From Carpediemonas membranifera (lineage: Eukaryota > Fornicata): DNA of 64,000 nt. Both the position numbers and the translations under genes were made by a program. Under the pieces are notes generated by a model. The model had not been told where the DNA came from, did not search any database, and saw nothing but the letters and a program-made list of their open reading frames with translations. This document shows, one piece after another, positions 11,059 through 19,088 of the stretch (within the stretch, counting starts at the first letter, position 1; each line of letters begins with the position of its first letter). Location of the stretch: the NCBI GenBank assembly GCA_019828565.1, contig JAHDYR010000031.1, positions 1 through 64,000 on the forward strand, given 5' to 3'.

Positions 11059-11735
11059 ATGGATATGTTTACAGCTTCAGTCATTCCATCTGTCGTCAGG
11101 GGTATCCAGATCGGACAGGGAGATGGGTCTTTTCAGACTCTGCATCCCCGCTTCGTGCAGGATACGGTTCGCGTGCCTGACTGTCATGGGGGGACTACCC
11201 CAGAGCGAATCAAGGTCCTTGGACATCCAGATAAGGGTCTCAAAGGCAGGGTGATCCACGGCAGCCTCTTGCATCAACTCCTGTAGCGCGGGTCTAAGTC
11301 ACGTAGGTCTGCGACATACGATCCCAGCCGGCAGAGAGCAACGACTAGGGCGAGCTGACGGTGGGACTCGGCAATGTCGTACTTCAGAGCACCCGTGAGC
11401 TTGTCGTACTCTTCCTCAGTCAGCACCTGGCGTGCCGGAAGCGTGTGAGTCCTTATCCTGCAAATTAGGTCGGTTTCGGCACCAGCAGTGCGAAGAAGGC
11501 GAACGAGAGCCTGTTGAGGCATCGAGATGGACTTGTACCGTCCAAAACGGCAACAGAAGGACAGAGAGTCCAGAAACTGTTCGAATACGTCACTATTTTG
11601 TCGGATCTCTGTGATAATAACAACATCAGCATCCTCATCGTCGCACTCAAGGTAAACGCACAGTTTTTGATATGTCTGCTTGTATTGCTCCTTCGTAGAG
11701 CGCTTCAGTCCCTCTAGAGCGTGCTTCAGCAGCAT
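11059..11735 (-). pseudogene. Tyrosine-recombinase-like fragment, copy 1
   Basis: The ATG at 11735 opens 153 residues resembling the N-terminal half of a tyrosine recombinase: STKEQYKQTYQKLCVYL in the core-binding region, then LTEEEYDKLTGAL and LALVVALCRLGSYVADL, where a catalytic Arg would be expected (TGLR type) but Ser is found. A second frame (from 11277 down to 11077) reads on as protein. It could be joined by a 26-nt GTATGT...TTAG intron or by a frameshift. No HxxR box or catalytic Tyr is seen, so it cannot be a complete recombinase. Confidence 0.4.
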
Positions 11736-12150
11736 TTCGATCGAGATTAAAAATCACCCGAATTCTAGCTCTGTTCTGGCCGCTGCAGGCACCGCTGGGC
11801 GCGATAGAGCTCGGAGCGGCGTTGTCTGCCAAAAAGAGCATATTGCTCCCGGTGAAAATTGAACCCACGATCAGGAGGCTGTGTACAAAGTCTCTTCCCT
11901 CTATGCCACGACTTATGGGAAATCCGCCCTTATTAATCTCCCTACAGGGAATATAGGCCATTTTGGAGGTATGAGCGACCGGGAGGGGGAGATTGGGGGA
12001 CATTTATGGTATGGCTGGACTCTACTCGGGCAGACTATTATAACGAGGCTCAGATCAGACCTCTACGGCAGCTATACGAGGAGAAACGAGCCAATCAGCG
12101 CGCTAGCGGCCCATGGCCGCAGCAGCGCCCAGCCAAACTCAGCTATAGTG
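11736..12150. other. Spacer inside the block
   Basis: Only weak overlapping frames; no recognisable product. It is conserved in copy 2 (18017-18431), as is the whole block. Confidence 0.4.
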
Positions 12151-12450
12151 TCACCTGAGGCCCCAAATGACGTGCTGATCAGGTCGACTCCCATCTATTG
12201 ACTTGGTAATTGCAGAGGGCGTCTGAACGCGATGTCCTAATAACCGACTTGGTCGGAGCGGTTCGGTGATGACTCCGTTGTATTCCACACCTTCTTCTGA
12301 TGCCGAAACATGCAGTCCTTTATAGTCAACGCGCGTCCTGTCCGTCAGGCATGAAGGGCATTCAGCAGAGGCATTGCTGCGGTCTGCAGGCCGCCCTAGC
12401 GCTTCAGGATGGCCAACTGCATGATCTGGACCCATGTCTATCAAATCCAT
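12151..12450 (-). CDS. Small unknown ORF of the block, copy 1
   Basis: The ATG at 12450 gives about 99 residues. It contains one CPSC pair and is otherwise polar, with no known motif. The frame is intact in both block copies (the other at 18432-18731), with one Thr-to-Ala difference. That is weak support, since the whole block is nearly identical. It may be a real small protein or a chance frame. Confidence 0.25.
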   Translation of the reverse strand: MDLIDMGPDHAVGHPEALGRPADRSNASAECPSCLTDRTRVDYKGLHVSASEEGVEYNGVITEPLRPSRLLGHRVQTPSAITKSIDGSRPDQHVIWGLR

Positions 12451-12505
12451 TTTGATCACATCAAACGTGTGTCAAATCCGGCAAATCGATTTTGCGATTA
12501 AAAAG

Positions 12506-12566
12506 GGGCAGAGGGGAGGAAGCGACCCATAAGGCGTACCTATGGACCATTTCCTCCCCCCTGCCC
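12506..12566 (+). repeat. Terminal hairpin 1, copy 1
   Basis: A 16-nt purine-rich arm (12506-12521) pairs with 12551-12566 with one mismatch. An inner CCATA/TATGG stem lies in the loop. It is repeated at 18786-18846. Such a structure near the end of a block recalls the end hairpin of rolling-circle elements or a terminator, but no Rep protein is present. Confidence 0.65.
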
Positions 12567-12736
12567 GTTTTTTGAGTCTCAACTCTCAATTCCAATTTGT
12601 CCCTATGTTACTTTTTTCTAGCAGGATTTAAAGTTTGATACTGCGCATGCGTATTGCTTAGGTATAGCCAAGTACTACCATACCACTTTGAAGATCCAGC
12701 TCCGGCTCATCGTCGAGTTCATTTTTTCTTGCAACC

Positions 12737-12795
12737 GTAGATAATCTAGGTTTTTTAGGCCCTAGATTATCTAGAAAAAATCGTAGATTATCTAC
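12737..12795 (+). promoter_or_regulatory. Triple TAGATWATCTA palindrome at block right end, copy 1
   Basis: Three copies of the palindromic 11-mer TAGAT(A/T)ATCTA lie at about 12738, 12763 and 12784. They can also pair with each other to make alternative hairpins. The array sits 11 bp before TTCACAGTATG, where the two block copies diverge. It could be an operator, an end-binding site for a recombinase, or a terminal hairpin. Repeated at 19017-19075. Confidence 0.6.
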
Positions 12796-12903
12796 CGACT
12801 TTCACAGTATGTTGGAACAGCTGATGAGGAAGTTGTCTCAACTGGGGCAGTTCCTCAGGTCGAAGAGCCTGACGAGTAAACTATATCCATTGATTTATCA
12901 GTG

Positions 12904-13815
12904 TTACTTACCAAACCGAGTAAAGGAGCTACGGGTAAACTGCTCCAACAGCTTTCGAGCCTGAGGCGAAGGCTGCGGACAATACCAGCTGCGAGTAGTT
13001 TTGTTTTCGACCAGATTGTTTTGTTTGGCGTCTGCAGTCGCCTCGCACGGTTTCTGCCAAGTTCTGGTCACCCACGGCTCCTCCCACTTGGTGAGGTGAT
13101 AGCCGGACTCAAACTTGGAGATAGAGTCTATGGCATAGTGCATCACAGTGTCAGTGAGCTGAACAGCAGTCACCTCTCCAGTGACGAGATCGGATGTGCT
13201 CGTAAAGTTGGCCCAGTCAATAAAGTCCTTGAAGACTTCAGGAGAAATCTTGCGAAGGGCATAGTGCTCCCACCAGACCGTGAAAGCAGTAGGATGGCTG
13301 ACGATTGCGTAAGCCCTCTTGGCCACACTCGTCGGTGCGATGGTAATGCACGCCTTCCTGACCTTGTCGCTCGGTAGTCTCATGCGCCTCACCTTAGCAG
13401 CAATGTCACACCAAACAACCAAGTCCTGCACGTCTTTGAGCAGTGCGAGGGTGGTGTCGATCGACATTGACGACGGATCACCAGCACCGAAACCTGCGAA
13501 GACTGTCGTCTGAATGTCGACTGCCACAGAGCCCGAGAACGACACAAGAAGGCTGTTCGTTCTCTCCATCATCCACTTACTGCCACACTGAGTGCATAGC
13601 CAAGCGGAAAAGAACGAGCTGCGGACATCGGCCCTGATTTTGGCTGTGTTACCGTTATTCTCGCCCTCGTTAAGCCTACTGATTGTGAATAGCGAGTACT
13701 TGTCCATAAAGAGCTCAAAAGCTTCCTTAAAAGCCGTTGTCTCTTGCTGTTGGGTGCTTGACGTGATAGTGTTCATTTCCATCCGTGCAGAGCCCAGCCG
13801 AACGTCTCTAGACAT
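12904..13815 (-). CDS. Unknown protein between the two block copies
   Basis: The ATG at 13815 gives 303 residues; the frame is open farther upstream, but only through the R repeat, so I reject that extension. The protein has one CTQC pair and mixed helix/strand text, with no domain I recognise. It is single-copy here, while both flanks are repeats. Its start lies 4 bp beyond the end of R repeat copy 5, so the repeat may have inserted next to, or replaced, its promoter. Its end is about 90 bp from the block's right edge. Confidence 0.4.
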   Translation of the reverse strand: MSRDVRLGSARMEMNTITSSTQQQETTAFKEAFELFMDKYSLFTISRLNEGENNGNTAKIRADVRSSFFSAWLCTQCGSKWMMERTNSLLVSFSGSVAVDIQTTVFAGFGAGDPSSMSIDTTLALLKDVQDLVVWCDIAAKVRRMRLPSDKVRKACITIAPTSVAKRAYAIVSHPTAFTVWWEHYALRKISPEVFKDFIDWANFTSTSDLVTGEVTAVQLTDTVMHYAIDSISKFESGYHLTKWEEPWVTRTWQKPCEATADAKQNNLVENKTTRSWYCPQPSPQARKLLEQFTRSSFTRFGK

Positions 13816-13818
13816 AGT

Positions 13819-14151
13819 CTGAGCGGCGTAACTAGCCTGCCAGGGTCCGTGTACACAGTATGTGTCTTGGCCAAGCTTGACTTCGTCGGTTGGCCGAAAA
13901 AGCATAAACTGCACGGGTCCAGGTCGGCAACCGTTGCCGACCTGGAAGCCGCTCCTTGGGCGTTGAAGAACAGAAGAGAAAGCGATCAGCGATGCTTTTT
14001 ATGCAGTATTAAGCAGGTTGTGCGCGTCAAATGTCCGGTAATGCATTCGTCACCATCTAATCAACATCAACTCTTTTTCTCGGCAATGCAGAGGAGAATG
14101 CCCGTCACTAAAGGATGATTTGGTACTGAATAAACATTATAATGAGACTGG
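13819..14151 (+). repeat. R repeat, copy 5
   Basis: A full-length copy beginning CTGAGCGGCGTAAC, with the palindrome at 13919-13945. It precedes the acidic ORF of block copy 2. Confidence 0.85.
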
Positions 14152-14326
14152 AATGCTTGTGGACACGAAAACAGCAATGACAACATCGGGAGCAAGACAA
14201 GAAGATGATTCAGATTTATGAGGGAGAGGACGCCAGGGATGACGGCGCCAGGGATGAGGCGCCAGGATGAGGGCGCCAGGATTACCTTAAGCTCTGCCGA
14301 CCTGGTGGCTTTACAAAAAGCTCAGG

Positions 14327-14884
14327 ATGAGGATGGTCCAGCTCCACGACCAGCGTAATCCCGATGGGGTCGACACGGGGGAGGGTGAGTCTGACGATGA
14401 GGCGCTGTTTGACGAGACAGCTGGCGAGGCAGAGATGCCGGAGACCGCAGTGGAGGGCGAGTTTGACGATGAGGCCGGGTTGGAGATGCTGGAAGGAGAG
14501 TGGGAGGATGAGGAGAGTTCAGACAGCGATGCCGAGGATAGCCTCGTCGACAACCTGTCATTTCTTCAGTCACAACAGGTTGAGTGTGATATGTCTGAGA
14601 GAGATACCGATGAGGGTGTCCGTAGCGGGGCCAATGGAAGTGGGCTCGCTCCGCTCTATGACGCTATGAAGACCAGGGAGCCCAGCAGACGCATTCGCCT
14701 TCGCCGCTATCACGAGAGCGAGTCAGACTTGGGCAGCAGCAGCGACAGCGAGGACGGGATGCCGAAGCTGCCCGTTGAGGCCTTTGAGCACATCCGTGAT
14801 GCCGGGATGACAACTGTGAGGCTGACGAGGGCCGAGTATGACGACGTGATGGAGAAGAGAGAGCAGGAAAAGCACCAGAAGTAA
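14327..14884 (+). pseudogene. Acidic repeat-family protein fragment (copy 4)
   Basis: 185 residues, the same product as the copies at 1860 and 8049, preceded by the same microsatellite and deletion junction. Differences from copy 3 are confined to a few residues near the start (NPDGVDTGEG versus KPEGGDTGEG). It is the C-terminal part of the longer 2946-4320 gene. Function unknown. Confidence 0.55.
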
Positions 14885-14915
14885 ATGGCGAGTGATTATC
14901 AACTGGATGCAGAGG

Positions 14916-15247
14916 CTGAGCGGCGTAACTAGCCTGCCAGGGTCCGTGTACACAGTATGTGTCTTGGCCAAGCTTGACTTCGTCGGTTGGCCGAAAAAGC
15001 ATAAACTGCACGGGTCCAGGTCGGCAACCGTTGCCGACCTGGAAGCCGCTCCTTGGGCGTTGAAGAACAGAAGAGAAAGCGATCAGCGATGCGTTTATGC
15101 AGTATTAAGCAGGTTGTGCGCGTCAAATGCTTGGTAATGCCTTTCCCCGCAAGCTAATCAACATCATCATTCTTTCTCTTCCGTATTAATGCGAGCGAAC
15201 AGCAATAAAGACCATTTGGCACTAACTTAACACTACAATGAGACTGG
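14916..15247 (+). repeat. R repeat, copy 6 (diverged right half)
   Basis: Same subtype as copy 4, with the palindrome at 15016-15042. It lies 1097 bp from copy 5. Confidence 0.85.
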
Positions 15248-15481
15248 CAAGCAATGGGAGCACAGAGACAGTAACAACATCAAGAAGACCTCTCGATTTA
15301 CGAGAGGGGCCGAAACGCCGCTGAAGAGGCCGCGGGCCAAGATGCCAGGGAACGAGCGCATGGAGGGTGCCTGAGCTGCAGCTTAGCTTGCTTATTATTG
15401 ATTTATAAACGGGTCGAATTCTGAGAACGATGTCGGAAGAAACGATCGTAATCCCCTCGGAGGGTTCTAGCATGTCTCGTC

Positions 15482-16137
15482 ATGACTATGAGCTGCTGTT
15501 TGACAAAAATACCGGCAGACTTGAAGGATATTGACTGGAAGCAGGAGGGTAGCTCGTTCCTGGACCGGGACATCACGATAGCGGCCAACGGTGTCTCCAA
15601 GAGCGTACAGCTGTACATGACTGATCAGCGCACGCTATATGGAGGCACCGCTGGCAAGGGCATCGCGTCTCGTGCCGAAATCCCTGCGAAGAGCATCATC
15701 GGCCTGTACTGCGGCCGACTGATCGACTTCCAGCCGGATGACCCCACGTACTGCACTCGCGTTGGCACGACGAAGTTCGCTATGGATGCGTCTTCACTGA
15801 TGGGCAAGCTTGGAGTCCACACGGTGAACGACAACTCTGCTGTTTGTAACATGCCTCTCCCCCAATTATTTAGTACCACAATGTCAGTGCTCTTCTGTGC
15901 CATGTTTGTGTGGAGGATGCAGTCTTGCCTGTCATTGTATATGAAGCAAGCGTTGACATTCGTCCGTTTGAGTTCCTCTCGGTCGCCTACGAAGATGACT
16001 ATTGGGCTGACCCCTTTGCTTGCCGGCCTCTCGTTGTCGCTGACTTCGAGACACTGCTGACCGACAAAGAGATGACGAAGGAAGGCAAGTTGACCTTGGC
16101 ATTGCAGTTCTTCGACAAGGTATCCACGAAGAAATAA
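15482..16137 (+). CDS. SET-domain protein, copy 2 (32-nt intron 15842-15873)
   Basis: Identical in layout to the 9198 copy. The only difference I noticed is Thr instead of Ile in the GG(I/T)AGKG loop near residue 56. Exons 15482-15841 and 15874-16137 join in phase 0. That both copies keep the SET frame open, while the neighbouring unknown ORF is frameshifted in each copy, weakly suggests constraint or simply recent duplication. Confidence 0.6.
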
Positions 16138-16397
16138 ATATCTGTCTGATTGAGTGATAGTCAAGCGCCACGGGTGATACTACGTCCGCCAACCTTACCT
16201 TGCCTTTAAGTATGCCAGTACAAAGCACTCACGTGTTACCTTACCATGTAAACAGAGAAATGTGGCATTTATCAGTTGAAGCAACGCCCAGCCCACATCA
16301 ATATGGGCTGTAGGTTACGTTTCTGCTGTCTCTAGACGCGCAGTGATCTCACTTACCACCGAACATTTCTTTAGAATTTCGTTCTGAAGAAACCGAT

Positions 16398-17326
16398 ATG
16401 AGCTCTGGGGCGAAGGATTCAGCAGGATACGCCAGCATGATGTTTGAAGCGCTACTGAGGATGATTCCGAAGCTGCAGGAGTACATCGCGAGGTACCGTG
16501 GTGACGGTGGCGAGATGGATCCGGCTATGCTTTTGCAAGCGATCCTACATCGTGTTCCTGATCTTCACCACGCTGATAAGAGACATATACGCGAGCTGTT
16601 GGCAGCTCGAAACTCAATCTGCCACAATCGCGATGTTTCCAGTGCTGCCGATTTTGCATCCTTTGAGATGTCGGTCACATGCGTCATGTCGTTTGTGACG
16701 CAGAAGGTGGGCCGTGATGACGGCTTCAATGCCTTCATGGAGGCTCTGCACAACGAGGCGAACGGGGGCCGACCAGGACGCGAGTTCACCCGCAAGCCCC
16801 TTCCCGCAGGGGCTCCCAGCCTGTCAAGATAGTCGAGAAGCGGGTTGAGGTACCTGTTTACATGACTGCGCTGGGTCCTGATCCTGATAAGCCGAGGATG
16901 GTGGGAAAATGCCAGCAGTTTTCGCCACAGGGTGAGCATGCAGAGACTCAGACTGTGCGAGACCTAGAGGAGGCGTCTACTCAGACAGAGCTCTTGGTTG
17001 AGCCTGTTAGTACCCTGCGCACGGATGAATTATCTCGACGCGTCGTCAAGACCGCGATGTGCGATCTGCTTCGACAGAAGCTGAAGGAGAAGCCACCGAT
17101 CGTATTAGCAGGGTCATGCGTTGTGTGCGGTGGGTCCGTGGACGATAGAGAGTGGGCCTGCACGCGACGTGGCACCAAGACGCCGAAGTCTAGCTGCCGA
17201 GATTTGTTGAAGCAGGCCACTGTTGATGCTTCAGCCGCAAGAGCAACAAAGAAGGCGCACGACACACGTAAGGTATATTTGACGGGAAAGGCAGTGGCCT
17301 GGCTTAACTCGCAGATGGAGAAATAA
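16398..17326 (+). pseudogene. Unknown transposon-block protein, copy 2 (different frameshift)
   Basis: Homologue of 10114-11044. Here one G is missing in the G-run near 16765 (five instead of six), ending the first frame at 16832. The second frame (from the ATG at 16862) runs uninterrupted to 17326 and shows the intact C-terminal CVVCGG region with a basic tail. The two copies are broken at different sites, so each is informative about the other. Function unknown. Confidence 0.45.
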
Positions 17327-17340
17327 AAGATTCAGAGTCA

Positions 17341-18016
17341 ATGGATATGTTTACAGCTTCAGTCATTCCATCTGTCGTCAGGGGTATCCAGATCGGACAG
17401 GGAGATGGGTCTTTTCAGACTCTGCATCCCCGCTTCGTGCAGGATACGGTTCGCGTGCCTGACTGTCATGGGGGACTACCCCAGAGCGAATCAAGGTCCT
17501 TGGACATCCAGATAAGGGTCTCAAAGGCAGGGTGATCCACGGCAGCCTCTTGCATCAACTCCTGTAGCGCGGGTCTAAGTCACGTAGGTCTGCGACATAC
17601 GATCCCAGCCGGCAGAGAGCAACGACTAGGGCGAGCTGACGGTGGTACTCGGCAATGTCGTACTTCAGAGCACCCGTGAGCTTGTCGTACTCTTCCTCAG
17701 TCAGCACCTGGCGTGCCGGAAGCGTGTGAGTCCTTATCCTGCAAATTAGGTCGGTTTCGGCACCAGCAGTGCGAAGAAGGCGAACGAGAGCCTGTTGAGG
17801 CATCGAGATGGACTTGTACCGTCCAAAACGGCAACAGAAGGACAGAGAGTCCAGAAACTGTTCGAATACGTCACTATTTTGTCGGATCTCTGTGATAATA
17901 ACAACATCAGCATCCTCATCGTCGCACTCAAGGTAAACGCACAGTTTTTGATATGTCTGCTTGTATTGCTCCTTCGTAGAGCGCTTCAGTCCCTCTAGAG
18001 CGTGCTTCAGCAGCAT
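17341..18016 (-). pseudogene. Tyrosine-recombinase-like fragment, copy 2
   Basis: Homologue of 11059-11735, with the ATG at 18016. One Ser-to-Tyr difference (DIAE(S/Y)HRQ) and one G fewer near 17470 distinguish it; the latter disrupts the C-terminal continuation. It also lacks the HxxR and Tyr catalytic residues. Confidence 0.4.
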
Positions 18017-18431
18017 TTCGATCGAGATTAAAAATCACCCGAATTCTAGCTCTGTTCTGGCCGCTGCAGGCACCGCTGGGCGCGATAGAGCTCGGAGCGG
18101 CGTTGTCTGCCAAAAAGAGCATATTGCTCCCGGTGAAAATTGAACCCACGATCAGGAGGCTGTGTACAAAGTCTCTTCCCTCTATGCCACGACTTATGGG
18201 AAATCCGCCCTTATTAATCTCCCTACAGGGAATATAGGCCATTTTGGAGGTATGAGCGACCGGGAGGGGGAGATTGGGGGACATTTATGGTATGGCTGGA
18301 CTCTACTCGGGCAGACTATTATAACGAGGCTCAGATCAGACCTCTACGGCAGCTATACGAGGAGAAACGAGCCAATCAGCGCGCTAGCGGCCCATGGCCG
18401 CAGCAGCGCCCAGCCAAACTCAGCTATAGTG

Positions 18432-18731
18432 TCACCTGAGGCCCCAAATGACGTGCTGATCAGGTCGACTCCCATCTATTGACTTGGTAATTGCAGAGGG
18501 CGTCTGAACGCGATGTCCTAATAACCGACTTGGTCGGAGCGGTTCGGCGATGACTCCGTTGTATTCCACACCTTCTTCTGATGCCGAAACATGCAGTCCT
18601 TTATAGTCAACGCGCGTCCTGTCCGTCAGGCATGAAGGGCATTCAGCAGAGGCATTGCTGCGGTCTGCAGGCCGCCCTAGCGCTTCAGGATGGCCAACTG
18701 CATGATCTGGACCCATGTCTATCAAATCCAT
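18432..18731 (-). CDS. Small unknown ORF of the block, copy 2
   Basis: About 99 residues, equivalent to 12151-12450. No motif beyond a CPSC pair. Low confidence that it is translated. Confidence 0.25.
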   Translation of the reverse strand: MDLIDMGPDHAVGHPEALGRPADRSNASAECPSCLTDRTRVDYKGLHVSASEEGVEYNGVIAEPLRPSRLLGHRVQTPSAITKSIDGSRPDQHVIWGLR

Positions 18732-18785
18732 TTTGATCACATCAAACGTGTGTCAAATCCGGCAAATCAGAAGTCAATAAAAAAA

Positions 18786-18846
18786 GGGCAGAGGGGAGGA
18801 AGCGACCCATAAGGCGTACCTATGGACCATTTCCTCCCCCCTGCCC
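18786..18846 (+). repeat. Terminal hairpin 1, copy 2
   Basis: Same stem-loop as at 12506-12566. The ~20 bp just before it differ between copies although everything around is identical. Confidence 0.65.
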
Positions 18847-19016
18847 GTTTTTTGAGTCTCAACTCTCAATTCCAATTTGTCCCTATGTTACTTTTTTCTA
18901 GCAGGATTTAAAGTTTGATACTGCGCATGCGTATTGCTTAGGTATAGCCAAGTACTACCATACCACTTTGAAGATCCAGCTCCGGCTCATCGTCGAGTTC
19001 ATTTTTTCTTGCAACC

Positions 19017-19075
19017 GTAGATAATCTAGGTTTTTTAGGCCCTAGATTATCTAGAAAAAATCGTAGATTATCTAC
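19017..19075 (+). promoter_or_regulatory. Triple TAGATWATCTA palindrome, copy 2
   Basis: Identical to 12737-12795. It is followed 14 bp later by the ATG of the truncated chromovirus pol frame, so it may now act as a promoter or operator there by accident. Confidence 0.6.
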
Positions 19076-19088
19076 CGACTTTCACAGT

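Larger units (their letters stand above)
7618..12812 (+). mobile_element. 5.2-kb transposon-like block, copy 1
   Basis: This stretch is repeated almost base for base at 13901-19092. It contains, left to right: an R repeat, an acidic ORF fragment, a second R repeat, a SET-domain gene, an unknown ORF, a minus-strand recombinase-like fragment, a small minus ORF, and two hairpin structures at the right end. Identity breaks at the AGCATAAACTGC on the left and immediately after CAGTATGT on the right. The copies differ by single-base indels and a short divergent patch near 12486-12504. I do not see a complete transposase. Confidence 0.7.

Noticed and set aside
11241-11345. 39-nt GTATGT...CTACAG intron in the recombinase-like ORF
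   Set aside because: It would create a stop directly after the junction; a 26-nt version ending at TTAG keeps frame but is too uncertain to annotate as an intron.
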